A stretch of 64,000 nucleotides of DNA from CAHJXF01 sp038254545 (GCA_038254545.1 JBBSGB010000014.1:23667-87666); one strand, 5' to 3'; counted from the stretch's first letter, positions 1 through 9,034 are shown. Notes: generated by a model not told the origin, from the sequence alone. A program made the numbers and translations.

Positions 1-377
1 GTGCTCAGGGCGATCGTCGCGTTCTCCAGTTCATCGAACAGGGAAGCATCGACGCCGTGTGAGGTCATGCGATGCACGGCCTCGATCTGCGCCTGCTTGC
101 CGCCAGCCTTCACGAACTCGGGTGCGTGATGCACGTACTCGTACTCGGCGCCGTTCAACAGAGCGACGACGCACATGGCGAGCTCGCGCAATTTGGGATC
201 GACCTTCAACTGCTTGCGCACAGCGCCCAGCAGGGCGTTCCAGCCCTGCGCGAACGCGGGGCTGTAGAGCAGTTGACGATCGAGATTCAGAAGGCTTCCG
301 CCGCGGCGCTGGCGGATCGCGGTGACCAGCGGGGTGTCGCCGGCTTGTTGATCGGTGATGTACGGGAGGCGAGGCAT
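1..377 (-). CDS. Carboxymuconolactone decarboxylase-like protein, 3' end cut by window edge
   Basis: An open minus-strand frame begins with ATG at 377 and runs off the left edge, leaving about 125 N-terminal codons. The peptide contains NGAEYEYVHHAP, the Glu/His-rich helix typical of the AhpD/carboxymuconolactone decarboxylase fold; the CxxC pair of peroxidase-type AhpD is not visible in the part present. Members act on lactone intermediates of aromatic breakdown or as reductases; the substrate cannot be told here. It follows the flavin reductase by about 80 bases on the same strand, so the two are probably co-transcribed and diverge from the ring-cleavage operon. Family call fairly secure, function open. 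Confidence 0.7.
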   Translation of the reverse strand, partial: MPRLPYITDQQAGDTPLVTAIRQRRGGSLLNLDRQLLYSPAFAQGWNALLGAVRKQLKVDPKLRELAMCVVALLNGAEYEYVHHAPEFVKAGGKQAQIEAVHRMTSHGVDASLFDELENATIALS

Positions 378-457
378 GGGTCGTCCGTGTGCGAAAAATT
401 CCAGCAACCTGGGTCCGGCCTGCGCCGGAAGACGGTAATGAGTTCGAGAAGGGCGAG

Positions 458-1060
458 TCAGCGATCCGGATGCGGCTGCGTCATGTGATATCCGCCGCCC
501 TGGAAGATCAGAGGCTCGCGGTCGGCGAATCCGCAGCGCTCGACTTCGCCCACGAAGATGACGTGATCGCCTTCTTCATAACGGCTGCGGTTGAAGCATT
601 CGAACCAGGCGCAGCAGCCTTCGAACACCGGCGCGCCGCGAAATCCCTCGCGCCATGCGATGCCTTCGAAGCGATCGAATGCGATGCCATGTTCCGACTC
701 GAGCTCGCCGGCGCGCAAACCGAAGCGGCGCGACAGTTCGATCTGGTCGGACGCAAGCACATTGACCGCGTAATGCGTGTTGTCGCGAAAGATTGCAAGG
801 CTGCCGGCGGCGCGCGACAGGCTCCACAGCACCAGCGGCGGAGCGAGCGATACCGAGTTGAACGAGCTGGCCGTGAATCCCACCAGATGCGGCTCGCCGC
901 GCGCATCGACGGCGCGCGTCGTGATGATCGTCACGCCGGTCGCGAACTGCGCGAGCGCGCTCTTGAAATGCGCGCTCTCGAAATCGGGCGCACGCGCAAT
1001 ATCGTCCTCGCGCGGTTGCGCGATCAATGGCGCATTCATTCGCGTATTCGTTTCACGCAT
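458..1060 (-). CDS. Flavin reductase domain protein (FMN-binding split barrel)
   Basis: This about 200-residue protein matches the flavin reductase-like family that supplies reduced flavin to two-component monooxygenases (HpaC type). Family signatures visible are FATGVTIITTR near the N-terminus and GFTASSFNSVSLAPPLVL, the flavin-binding segment. ATG at 1060 is chosen; a second in-frame ATG lies at 1039, and neither has a clear ribosome site. No oxygenase partner is seen inside the window, so it may lie beyond the left edge. It is divergent from the NicX-like operon across an AT-rich gap, which suggests shared control. Role in hydroxylation of an aromatic or N-heterocyclic substrate is inference. 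Confidence 0.82.
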   Translation of the reverse strand: MRETNTRMNAPLIAQPREDDIARAPDFESAHFKSALAQFATGVTIITTRAVDARGEPHLVGFTASSFNSVSLAPPLVLWSLSRAAGSLAIFRDNTHYAVNVLASDQIELSRRFGLRAGELESEHGIAFDRFEGIAWREGFRGAPVFEGCCAWFECFNRSRYEEGDHVIFVGEVERCGFADREPLIFQGGGYHMTQPHPDR

Positions 1061-1214
1061 CAAGATTCACGCATCAAAATCTAATCTATATGAAAATTCA
1101 TCTAATATTGTTTTCAGGATAGTCGCGGCTCGCATCGCTTGCAAGCCACCGCTCTTCGGCGAAAGCGTATCTTCGCGCATTTGGATGAACCTACGCGATC
1201 GTCCCGTGATCAGG
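1061..1214. promoter_or_regulatory. AT-rich divergent promoter region with dyad
   Basis: The gap between the divergent flavin reductase and NicX-like genes contains a clearly AT-rich core at about 1070-1125, unlike the GC-rich surroundings. It includes an inverted repeat ATGAA-AA-TTCAT at 1090-1101 flanked by CTAAT repeats. This looks like a bidirectional promoter with an operator for a regulator encoded elsewhere; no regulator gene is seen nearby in the window. Confidence 0.45.
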
Positions 1215-2336
1215 ATGGATCGCCCTTCGGAAGGAACGTACGACGTGCTGGTCGAACGCATCGAAGCCCGCTGGATCGCCTCCTTCGCCCTGGTGCTGCG
1301 CCGCTGCGCGATCGCGGCGGGCGACACGGTCGCGATCCTGTCCGAATCGCAGTCGCGCCGCGTGCTGGTCGAGCTGTCCGAACTCGCGGCTGCGCAACTG
1401 GGTGCGCGCGTCTTTCACTTGGTGGTGCCCACGCCATCGCCCGCGTCGTCGATCCCGATCCGCTCGACCGGGGCGTCCGATGCGATCGGCCGGCTCGCGC
1501 CGGTGGTACAGGCGCTCGCCGCCTCGACGCTGGTGATCGATTGCACGGTCGAAGGCCTGCTGCATGCGCCCGAGCTGCCCGACATCGTGAACGGCGGCGC
1601 ACGCCTGTTGATGGTCTCGAACGAACATCCGGAAATTCTTGAGCGCTGCGTGCCCGACGAGAAGCTCGAAGCGATCGTGCGCGCGGCGATGAAGCAATTG
1701 CGTAGTGCTTCAAATGCGGCGTCGAATGCGGCATCGACGATGCGCGTGACTTCCGACGCGGGCAGCGACCTCACCGTGCAATTGAAGGGGGCGAAAGTCG
1801 GCGGCGTCTGGGGCTATTGTGCCAAGCCCGGGCAGGTCGCGCACTGGCCGGGCGGCCTGTGCCTCGCGTTTCCCGCGGCGGCAAGCGTCAACGGCACGCT
1901 GGTGCTTGCGCCGGGCGACGTCAATCTCGCATTCAAGAGTTATCTGCGCGACCGCATCGCACTCACCATCGAGAACGACGGCATCGTCGCGATCGAGGGC
2001 GATGGCGTGGACGCCGACCTGATGCGCGGCTACTGGCGATCCTGGGAAGAGCTCGAAGGCAATCGCAACGCCTACGCCGTGTCGCACGTCGGCTGGGGAT
2101 TGAACCGCGACGCGCGCTGGGATGCGCTCGCGTTCTACGACAAGCGCGATTGCAACGGTACCGAGCTGCGTGCCTTCGCGGGTAACTTCCTGTTCTCGAC
2201 CGGCGCGAACGAAGTGGCCGGTCGCCATACGCTAGGCCACTTCGATTTGCCGATGCGCAACTGCACGATCGCGCTCGACGGCGCGGTGGTGGTCGAGCGC
2301 GGCGTGCCACTTGCAGAGATGACCATTCCATCATGA
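1215..2336 (+). CDS. nicX: NicX-like 2,5-dihydroxypyridine 5,6-dioxygenase family protein
   Basis: This 373-residue protein resembles Pseudomonas NicX, the mononuclear Fe(II) extradiol-type enzyme of the M29-aminopeptidase-like fold that opens 2,5-dihydroxypyridine to N-formylmaleamate. Matching blocks recalled from NicX include a WGYCAKPGQVAHWPGG-like block, SHVGWGL, ARAF-GNFLFSTG-type and HFDLPMR. The expected metal ligands are present as H291, H342 and D344. ATG at 1215 is chosen because it best matches the NicX N-terminus; in-frame starts at 1185 and further upstream are possible. The stop overlaps the next gene by four bases (ATGA), so the two are translationally coupled. Substrate may differ from dihydroxypyridine, since the downstream genes are CoA-dependent. 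Confidence 0.78.
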   Translation: MDRPSEGTYDVLVERIEARWIASFALVLRRCAIAAGDTVAILSESQSRRVLVELSELAAAQLGARVFHLVVPTPSPASSIPIRSTGASDAIGRLAPVVQALAASTLVIDCTVEGLLHAPELPDIVNGGARLLMVSNEHPEILERCVPDEKLEAIVRAAMKQLRSASNAASNAASTMRVTSDAGSDLTVQLKGAKVGGVWGYCAKPGQVAHWPGGLCLAFPAAASVNGTLVLAPGDVNLAFKSYLRDRIALTIENDGIVAIEGDGVDADLMRGYWRSWEELEGNRNAYAVSHVGWGLNRDARWDALAFYDKRDCNGTELRAFAGNFLFSTGANEVAGRHTLGHFDLPMRNCTIALDGAVVVERGVPLAEMTIPS

Positions 2337-3154
2337 TGACCACCCCCGTAACCGCCGTGCCCTACTTCGACGAAGCCGTGCCTTTGAACACTGCCGGCAA
2401 CACCACTGTGCTGATGCTGCACGGCATCGGTGGCGGCCGTCAGGCGTTCGCGCGCCAGATGCGGCCGCTGGCCGACGCGGGATTCCATGCGGTCGCATGG
2501 GACATGCCGGGGTACGGACATTCGGCGGTGGTCGATCCGTACAGCTTCGAGACGCTCGCCGACGAATGCATCGAACTGATCGACGTGCTCGCGCCCGATC
2601 GCCTCGTGCTGGTCGGGCACAGTATGGGCGGCATGGTCGCGCAGGAGGTCGCGGCGCGCGCGCCCGGACGCATCGCGGCCTTGGTACTCACGGCAACCAG
2701 CGCGGCATTCGGAAAACCAGACGGTGCATGGCAGAGAAAATTCGTCGAAGATCGCGCCGCGCCGCTCGCTGCGGGTCTCTCGATGCGCGAGTTCGCGGCG
2801 CAACTGGTTGCGGGCATGGCTGGATCCGGCGCGTCGGACGCAGCGCGTGCCGAAGCCGTGGAGGTGATGTCGCACGTGCCGCCGCTGACCTATCGCCTCG
2901 CGCTGCACGCGTTGATGGGTTTCGATCGCCGCGCGCACCTCGCGCAACTGGCTTTGCCCGTATTGCTGATCGCGGGCAGCGACGATCGCAACGCGCCGCC
3001 CGCAGTGATGCGCGGCATGGCCGAACGCATGCCCGACGCGCGTTACGTGGAGTTCGAGCGCTGCGGCCATCTCGTGATGTTCGAGCAGCCGGACGCCTTC
3101 AACGTCGCGTTGCTCGGCTTCCTGCAATCGCTTGGCGCATCGGCGCGCAATTGA
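2333..3154 (+). CDS. Alpha/beta hydrolase, possible ring-cleavage product hydrolase
   Basis: A 273-residue alpha/beta-hydrolase. The nucleophile elbow GHSMGG places Ser97, the oxyanion segment is LHGIGG at 29-34, and the acid and base are probably Asp217 or Asp218 (GSDDRN) and His246 (RCGHLVMFE). It starts inside the stop of the NicX-like gene (ATGA overlap). In nicotinate degradation the equivalent position holds NicD, an alpha/beta-hydrolase that deformylates N-formylmaleamate, and a similar task is the simplest reading here. A meta-cleavage product hydrolase is the alternative. The strand and coupling support a shared pathway; the substrate is inferred only. Confidence 0.8.
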   Translation: MMTTPVTAVPYFDEAVPLNTAGNTTVLMLHGIGGGRQAFARQMRPLADAGFHAVAWDMPGYGHSAVVDPYSFETLADECIELIDVLAPDRLVLVGHSMGGMVAQEVAARAPGRIAALVLTATSAAFGKPDGAWQRKFVEDRAAPLAAGLSMREFAAQLVAGMAGSGASDAARAEAVEVMSHVPPLTYRLALHALMGFDRRAHLAQLALPVLLIAGSDDRNAPPAVMRGMAERMPDARYVEFERCGHLVMFEQPDAFNVALLGFLQSLGASARN

Positions 3155-3167
3155 AGGAGGGACCGCG

Positions 3168-4463
3168 ATGAGCGCTTCGACGCTGCTGCAGGACCCCGCG
3201 TTGTCCTTCGTGCCCGCCGTTGGCGATGCGCCGTTGAGCGCGAAGCAGCGGCGGCTGATCGCGCTCGCCCATGAACTCGGCGTGACGAAGTTCGCGCCGC
3301 GCGCGCACCAGTGGGACGACACCGCCAGCTTTCCTTTCGCCAACTACGACGACCTGCGGGCAGCCGGCATGCTCGCGCTCTGCGTGCCGGAATCGGCCGG
3401 CGGCCTGGGCGCCGACTACGCGACCTACTGCATGGTCGCCGCCGAGATCGGGCGCTACTGCGGCGCGACCGCGCTGACCTTCAACATGCACAGTTGCTCG
3501 ACGCTGTGGATCGGCGATCTCGCCGATGCGCTGACGATGAGCGACGAGCAACGCGCCGAGCATGCGCGCCGCCGCGCGCTTCACTTCGCGCGCGTGGTCG
3601 ATGGCGGCAAGCTCTATGCGCAGCCGTTTTCCGAAGGCAGCGCCGCAGCCGCGGGCCGCGCGCCGTTCGGCACCACCGCCAGGCACGAGATACGTGACGG
3701 CGTATCGGGATGGGTGATCGAAGGCCGCAAGATCTGGGCGAGCCTCTCGGGCGCGGCCGACTATTACGGCATCCTCTGCACTGAAGAGCAGGAGGACGCG
3801 GAAGGCCATGCGGCACCGCTTGACATGCGCGACACGCTCTACATCGCGGTGCCCGCGACCAGTGATGGCCTGTCGATCTCGGGTATATGGAATCCGATGG
3901 GCATGCGCGGGACGGTCTCTCGCAACCTCACGTTCAAGAGCGTGTTCGTGCCCGATGACGAACAACTGCTGCCGCGCGGCATGTACTTCAAGGCCGCGCA
4001 GACTTGGCCGCATATGTTCTTCACCTTGTCACCCACCTACCTGGGGATCGCGAACGCGGCCTACGATTTCACGGTGAAGTACCTGCGCGGCGAGATCGAG
4101 GGCGAGCCGCCCGTCAAGCGTCGTCAATACCCGACCAAGCAGATCGCGGTTGCGCAGATGCGCATCCAGCTCGAAGCGATGCGCTCGATGTTCTGGCGCA
4201 CGATCAGCGAAGCCAAACCCAATCCGTCCAAGGACGAGAAGCTGCGTCTGTATGCGGCGCACTACACCGTGATGGAAGGCGCCAACGACATCGCGCGCCT
4301 CGCGCTGCGCACCTGCGGAGGCCAGTCGATGATGAAGCACCTGCCGCTCGAACGCCTGTATCGCGACAGCCGTTGCGGCGCGCTGATGCTGCCGTGGACC
4401 GCGGAGCTGTGCATGGATCGCATCGGGCGCGAAGCGCTGTATGAGGCGGGCGAGAAGGACTGA
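3168..4463 (+). CDS. Acyl-CoA dehydrogenase family protein
   Basis: A 431-residue flavoprotein of the acyl-CoA dehydrogenase superfamily. Features seen are an N-terminal helical part ending in LCVPESAGGLGADYATYC, a central beta domain, and a C-terminal helical bundle with MEGANDIARLALRTCGGQ, where Glu370 is the likely catalytic base. A strong AAGGAGG ribosome site at 3154-3160 overlaps the preceding stop and fixes the ATG at 3168. It would oxidise an acyl-CoA made by the ligase encoded next, passing electrons to ETF. Its pairing with a NicX-type dioxygenase is unusual. The precise acyl substrate is unknown; the family also includes non-dehydrogenase flavin enzymes. Confidence 0.85.
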   Translation: MSASTLLQDPALSFVPAVGDAPLSAKQRRLIALAHELGVTKFAPRAHQWDDTASFPFANYDDLRAAGMLALCVPESAGGLGADYATYCMVAAEIGRYCGATALTFNMHSCSTLWIGDLADALTMSDEQRAEHARRRALHFARVVDGGKLYAQPFSEGSAAAAGRAPFGTTARHEIRDGVSGWVIEGRKIWASLSGAADYYGILCTEEQEDAEGHAAPLDMRDTLYIAVPATSDGLSISGIWNPMGMRGTVSRNLTFKSVFVPDDEQLLPRGMYFKAAQTWPHMFFTLSPTYLGIANAAYDFTVKYLRGEIEGEPPVKRRQYPTKQIAVAQMRIQLEAMRSMFWRTISEAKPNPSKDEKLRLYAAHYTVMEGANDIARLALRTCGGQSMMKHLPLERLYRDSRCGALMLPWTAELCMDRIGREALYEAGEKD

Positions 4464-4468
4464 GCGCC

Positions 4469-6022
4469 TTGAACCTCGCAGCCGCGCTCGATGCGCAAGT
4501 CGATGCCGCGCCGGATCGCATCGCCTTGCATGCCGAAGGTCGCACTGTCACACGCGACCAGCTGCGCGAGGAGATCGTTCTCGCGTGCGCACGCCTGCGC
4601 AAGGCATGGGGCGTTCGCTCCGGCGATCGCGTGGCGTACCTGGGTGCCAATCGATCCGAAGAACTGGTGTTGCTGTTCGCGCTCGCGCGCATCGGCGCCG
4701 TGTTCGTTCCGGTGAACACGCGGCTCGCGGTCCCCGAACTCGCAGCGATCGTCGCGCATGCGCAGGTGCACGCGCTCGTGACCGACGCGCAGCATCGCGA
4801 CGCTGGCGTGGCCGCGTTGGCGCTCGCGCTCGACCTCGTCTCCTCGCAAGCGCATGCGACTGTGGAACGCGAGGAAGCGCCGCGACAAGGCGGCGTCCAT
4901 GCACATATCCATGCATTGAGCGATCTGCTTGTGGACGACGGCATGGCGCCGACAAGCGACGATGACGTCGAGGCGATCGACGGCGATACACCGCTGCTGC
5001 TGGCCTACACCTCGGGCACGACCGGGGCATCGAAGGGCGCGCTGCACACCCATCGCGGCATGCTCGCGAACGCCCAGGCATCGATCGCCGCGCACGCGAT
5101 GCGCGAAGACGATCGCGTGCTGACGGCGTTACCGCTGTTCCACGTCGGCGGCCTGTGCATACAGACACTGCCCGCCTTGCTCGCAGGCGCGGAAGTGATC
5201 CTGCATCCGCGTTTCGATGCGGGCGCGTGGTTGACGGCGATCGCGTACATGCGCCCGACCCAGACCCTGATGGTTCCCGCGACGCTGCGCGCCGCCATCG
5301 CGCATCCCGCTTGGCCGGCCACCGACCTGTCGTGCCTGCGGTCGATCATGGCCGGCTCGTCGATCATCCCGCGTGGGCTGATCGAGGCGGTGCATGCGCG
5401 CGGCGTGCCGCTCGGCCAGATCTACGGATCGACCGAGACCGGCCCCGTGAGCATCGCGCTCAAGGCCGAAGACGCGCTGCGCAAGCCGGGCTTCGCGGGC
5501 TGGCCATGCTTCGAGCGATCGGTTCGCGTGGTCGACGACTCGGATGTCGATGTCGCAGGTGATGCAGTCGGCGAGATCCTGGTGCGCGCGCCCAATGTGA
5601 TGCAAGGCTATTGGTGCGAGTCACCCGGCGAAGGCTTTCGCGACGGCTGGTTCGCCACTGGCGACCTTGCACGCCGCGATGGCGAAGGCTGCATCGAAGT
5701 GGTCGGCCGCTGCCGCGACCTGATCATCTCGGGCGGCGAGAACGTCTATCCGGCCGAGCTCGAGGACGTGCTGCTCGCGATCGACGGCGTCGTCGAAGCC
5801 GCGGTCGTCGGCGTGCCCGACGAGCGCTGGGGCGAAGTGCCCGCGGCCTTCGTGGTGCGCGCCACCGGTGAAGGATCGGCGCTGCTCCATGAAGCGACGA
5901 TCGCCGCAGCCTTCGACGCCAGGCTCGCGCGCTTCAAGCATCCCAAGCGCATCGTGTTCGTCGATCGCCTGCCCCGCAACGCGATGGGCAAGGTGCAGGC
6001 GCATCTGCTGCGGGAAATGTAA
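4469..6022 (+). CDS. AMP-forming acyl-CoA ligase
   Basis: A 517-residue ANL-superfamily adenylate-forming enzyme. Core motifs appear in order: AYTSGTTGASKGAL (phosphate loop), YGSTETG, GWFATGDLARRDGEG, GRCRDLIISGGENVYPAELE (hinge) and PRNAMGKVQ with the catalytic lysine near the C-terminus. The start is a TTG at 4469, five bases after the acyl-CoA dehydrogenase stop; no in-frame ATG lies close and the N-terminal sequence after TTG fits the family well. It would activate a carboxylic acid from the upstream ring-opening steps, or a side chain before ring attack, feeding the dehydrogenase. Acid specificity cannot be read from sequence. Confidence 0.85.
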   Translation: MNLAAALDAQVDAAPDRIALHAEGRTVTRDQLREEIVLACARLRKAWGVRSGDRVAYLGANRSEELVLLFALARIGAVFVPVNTRLAVPELAAIVAHAQVHALVTDAQHRDAGVAALALALDLVSSQAHATVEREEAPRQGGVHAHIHALSDLLVDDGMAPTSDDDVEAIDGDTPLLLAYTSGTTGASKGALHTHRGMLANAQASIAAHAMREDDRVLTALPLFHVGGLCIQTLPALLAGAEVILHPRFDAGAWLTAIAYMRPTQTLMVPATLRAAIAHPAWPATDLSCLRSIMAGSSIIPRGLIEAVHARGVPLGQIYGSTETGPVSIALKAEDALRKPGFAGWPCFERSVRVVDDSDVDVAGDAVGEILVRAPNVMQGYWCESPGEGFRDGWFATGDLARRDGEGCIEVVGRCRDLIISGGENVYPAELEDVLLAIDGVVEAAVVGVPDERWGEVPAAFVVRATGEGSALLHEATIAAAFDARLARFKHPKRIVFVDRLPRNAMGKVQAHLLREM

Positions 6023-6075
6023 GCTCGGCCGTATCGCCGCGACTATTCACATCCATCCAATTCGAGGAGTTCCCC

Positions 6076-6639
6076 ATGTCCATCGCTGACCCACTCGCCG
6101 ATACGCCGCGCCCCGGCCACGAATTCGCCACGCTCGGTGGGGGCTGCTTCTGGTGCACCGAAGCGGTCTACATGGACTTGAAGGGTGTCGTCGATGTCGA
6201 GTCGGGATACTCGGGCGGCACCAGCGCGAACCCGAGCTACAACGCGGTGTGCTCGGGCACCACCGGCCATGCCGAGGTGGTGCGCATCGAGTTCGATCCC
6301 AAGGTCATCAGCTATCGGCAGATCCTCGAAGTCTTCTTCACGGTCCACGACCCGACCACACTCAATCGCCAGGGCGCCGATACCGGTACGCAATATCGAT
6401 CGGTGATCTTCTATCACTCGCCCGAGCAGCAGGAGACCGCGAAGGAAGTGATCGAAGAGGCCACCAGGGAGTGGCCTTCGAAGATCGTCACGCAACTCGA
6501 CCCGGCGCCCGCGTATTACCGCGCCGAGGCCTATCACCAGGAATATTTTCCGAACAATCCCAACCAGGGTTATTGCGCGGCGGTGGTGGGGCCGAAGGTC
6601 GCGAAGTTTCGCAAGACCTGGAGCGAGATGAGGAAGTAA
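6076..6639 (+). CDS. msrA: Peptide-methionine (S)-S-oxide reductase MsrA
   Basis: This 187-residue enzyme repairs oxidised methionine (S-sulfoxide form) in proteins. The active-site motif GCFWCTE holds catalytic Cys24, the GTTGHAEVVRIEFDP and YRAEAYHQEYF blocks are typical of the family, and a C-terminal Cys in NQGYCAAVVGPK is in the position of a resolving cysteine. A GAGGAG ribosome site precedes the ATG. It follows the CoA ligase after about 50 bases on the same strand, but is functionally a stress-defence gene and may be transcribed separately. It converges with pdxH. Confidence 0.95.
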   Translation: MSIADPLADTPRPGHEFATLGGGCFWCTEAVYMDLKGVVDVESGYSGGTSANPSYNAVCSGTTGHAEVVRIEFDPKVISYRQILEVFFTVHDPTTLNRQGADTGTQYRSVIFYHSPEQQETAKEVIEEATREWPSKIVTQLDPAPAYYRAEAYHQEYFPNNPNQGYCAAVVGPKVAKFRKTWSEMRK

Positions 6640-6667
6640 GGCGAAACGTCCAGTCTGTTCGGCTGCA

Positions 6668-7378
6668 TCAAGGCGCGAGTCGCGCGACGGCCCACGAACC
6701 GTCGACGCCGCGATAGACGATGCGGTCGTGCAGCCGCGACGGGCGGCCCTGCCAGAACTCGATCAGATCGGGCACGAGCCGATAGCCGCCCCAGTGCGGC
6801 GGGCGCGGAATGATGGCGCCCTCGTCATCGTCGGTCACGCGAAAGCGCTTACGATGCTCGCGCTCGCGCGCCTCGATCTCGGTGCGAGATGCGATCACTT
6901 CGCTTTGCGGCGAAGCCCACGCGCCGATGCGCGAGGCGATCGGTCGCGACGCGAAATAGCGATCCGATTCTTCGGCGCTCGTCATCTCGACGCGGCCCTC
7001 GACGCGCACTTGGCGCTCGAGTTCGGGCCAGAAGAAACACAGCGCCGCTTGCGCATGCGATGCGAGTTCGCGACCTTTGCGGCTTTCGTAATTCGTGAAC
7101 CACACGAAGCCGCGTCCCGATGTCGCCGACGTCGTCGCCGGGGCAGTCAATGCTGTGGGCAACGGACCCGGCAGGTCCAGGCCCTTCAACAACACGACGC
7201 GTGCCGACGGCCGACCCGCTGCATCGACGGTCGCAAGTGTCATCGCTGTGGGCTCCTTTGCCTGCGCCGCGATCGCTTCGGCAAGCCAGCGATCGAATTG
7301 CACGAAGGGATCGGCATCGACGTCGCCTTCGAGAAGCGTGGCGCGACGATAGGTGCTGCGCAAATCAGCGATGTTCAT
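6668..7378 (-). CDS. pdxH: Pyridoxamine 5'-phosphate oxidase
   Basis: A 236-residue FMN enzyme that oxidises pyridoxine or pyridoxamine 5'-phosphate to pyridoxal 5'-phosphate. Family blocks visible are PTAMTLATVDAAGRPSARVV, FVWFTNYESRKGRELA, ALCFFWPELERQVRVEGRVE and the C-terminal PPHWGGYRLVPDLIEFWQG with the R-LHDR signature. ATG at 7378 is used; a TTG lies one codon upstream. It has an insertion of about ten small residues (PTALTAPATTSATSG) between the second and third strands. It converges with msrA and lies downstream of the anti-sigma factor gene on the same strand. Confidence 0.95.
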   Translation of the reverse strand: MNIADLRSTYRRATLLEGDVDADPFVQFDRWLAEAIAAQAKEPTAMTLATVDAAGRPSARVVLLKGLDLPGPLPTALTAPATTSATSGRGFVWFTNYESRKGRELASHAQAALCFFWPELERQVRVEGRVEMTSAEESDRYFASRPIASRIGAWASPQSEVIASRTEIEAREREHRKRFRVTDDDEGAIIPRPPHWGGYRLVPDLIEFWQGRPSRLHDRIVYRGVDGSWAVARLAP

Positions 7379-7447
7379 CAAGCGGGTGGGCGCATCCGGT
7401 GGCGACGAGGTGCCACTGTGCCACGCTTCGTTCGCCTCGATCGCAAC

Positions 7448-8368
7448 TCAGCGATCGAGCTGTCGATAGACGCGGTCCGCGAGTTCGGTCATCTCGCCGC
7501 GTGCGAGCCTGCCGGTCAGCGCGTAGCCATAGTCGGTGTCGATCCAGTAGAAGGTCGTGTTGCCGTTTTCTTCGGTGATACGAAATGCCGGAGTCGGCGC
7601 GTCCGACGCCGCGGTCGAGTCGCGATGCACGGTCGATACGCGCTCGCCTGATACGTCCTTGACTGCGCCGCCTTTTGCATGCGAAACCGCGAGCGTGAGT
7701 CGACGTCCGTGACCGTCCTGATACATGAATTGCGCGACCGGGCCCATCTGCGCGGGCAACAGCCGGCCGCCCAGCAGGTTCCATCCCGCGTCGCCCAGAT
7801 GCGGCACGACCAGCGGTGCGTCGAGGCGCTTGGACAGCCACGCGACCAGATGCGCTTCTTCGGCGGCGGGTACTTCGACGGGATGGCGGGCTTCGGGTGT
7901 GTAGATCGCATGAGAGACCGCCGCGACGCGAACGAAGTCGCCGAAGCGCGCATCGCTTGCGCCGAGGGTGGACGCGCTCGAGACGACGCGGTTCGCCGAT
8001 CCGTTGTCTGCACGCGCAATCGCGCGGTTGTCCGCGTCGCCGCGCGCGAGCCAGCCTGCCGCGACCCCGATGCCGAGAATCAGCGTTGCCGCCAACGCGG
8101 CTCCCATCCACTGGCGCGAAGACATCCATGCGCCCACGCGCATGGTCGTGGCCGCGCTCCGCGCGTTGCCCAGCGACAGCCGATGCGGCTCGTCCAGCAC
8201 GGGATCGAAGCGCGCGTGCAGCGCGTTCTTCTGCGCGCGCAAGGCGGCGACCTCGGCCGCGGCCGCCGGATCGCTTGCGCGCGCGCGCTCGACCGCGACG
8301 ACATCGTCGGGCGCCAGTTCGCCATCGACGTAGGCGTGAAGTTGATAGGGTTCGAGGCGCTGGGTCAT
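7448..8368 (-). CDS. Anti-sigma factor, membrane anchored
   Basis: A 306-residue protein beginning MTQRLEPYQLHAYVDGELAPDD, the short cytoplasmic helical region typical of ECF anti-sigma factors, with no zinc-binding HxxxCxxC motif. One transmembrane segment, WMGAALAATLILGIGVAAGW, lies at about residues 87-106, followed by a roughly 200-residue periplasmic part containing HLVAWLSKRL and a GNTTFYWIDTDYGYAL block. It sits immediately downstream of the ECF sigma gene (42-base gap), the standard pairing. The periplasmic domain would sense an envelope signal; the signal is unknown. Confidence 0.82.
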   Translation of the reverse strand: MTQRLEPYQLHAYVDGELAPDDVVAVERARASDPAAAAEVAALRAQKNALHARFDPVLDEPHRLSLGNARSAATTMRVGAWMSSRQWMGAALAATLILGIGVAAGWLARGDADNRAIARADNGSANRVVSSASTLGASDARFGDFVRVAAVSHAIYTPEARHPVEVPAAEEAHLVAWLSKRLDAPLVVPHLGDAGWNLLGGRLLPAQMGPVAQFMYQDGHGRRLTLAVSHAKGGAVKDVSGERVSTVHRDSTAASDAPTPAFRITEENGNTTFYWIDTDYGYALTGRLARGEMTELADRVYRQLDR

Positions 8369-8410
8369 GGTGGGAAGCAGAAGTTGACGCGGAAGGTGAT
8401 GGCGAAGTCT

Positions 8411-8983
8411 TCAGTGAACGTTGCGGCGAACCACTTGCAGCGGCGCCGAGGGATCGGAACGCGAGGAGGGACCTTGCGGGCTTTCGCGATGCGCGGGCAA
8501 CCCGCCCTCCATCAGTTCGCGCAAGCACGCGCGCCCGCGGGCGAGCCGCGACATGACGGTTCCGATCGGAATGCCGAGGACTTCGGCGGCTTCGCGATAG
8601 CCGAGGTCTTCGAGCCCGACCAGCAGCACCACCGCGCGTTGCTCCGCCGACAGCGCCGCGAGCGCCCGCTCGATATCGAGCATCACGCCCGCATGATGGC
8701 TGCGGTCGGTGCTGGCATCGGTGCGCTCGTCCGCATCGATCGGGTCGGGGTCGTAGCCGCGCGCGGCGAAGCGCCGCATGTCGCTGATGAACACGTTGTG
8801 AAGGATCGCGAAGACCCACGCGCGCAGATCGGTGCCGTGCTGCCATTGCCTGCGGCGCGACCATGCACGCTCGAGCGCGTCCTGTACCAGATCGTCGGGA
8901 CGCACCGGATGCCGCGCCAGCGCATACGCATAGCGCCGCAGTCGCGGAATCAGCGCTTCGAGCTCCGCGGCACTGAAAGTCAT
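8411..8983 (-). CDS. ECF-family RNA polymerase sigma factor
   Basis: A 190-residue sigma factor of the ECF type. Region 2 reads RLRRYAYALARHPVRPDDLVQDALERAWSRR in outline and includes the core-binding DDLVQDALERAW; region 4 carries LSAEQRAVVLLVGLEDLGYREAAEVLGIPIGTVMSRL in outline, including the helix-turn-helix. The ATG at 8983 (MTFSAAELE) is preferred over a GTG at 9007. A Pro/Ser-rich tail follows region 4. The upstream secreted lipoprotein and downstream anti-sigma gene form a unit of three on the minus strand, so the lipoprotein is the likely co-regulated target. Confidence 0.9.
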   Translation of the reverse strand: MTFSAAELEALIPRLRRYAYALARHPVRPDDLVQDALERAWSRRRQWQHGTDLRAWVFAILHNVFISDMRRFAARGYDPDPIDADERTDASTDRSHHAGVMLDIERALAALSAEQRAVVLLVGLEDLGYREAAEVLGIPIGTVMSRLARGRACLRELMEGGLPAHRESPQGPSSRSDPSAPLQVVRRNVH

Positions 8984-9034
8984 GACAGGTGGCTCATCGC
9001 GATACACGATGATCGATGACGACGCGATACGGAA

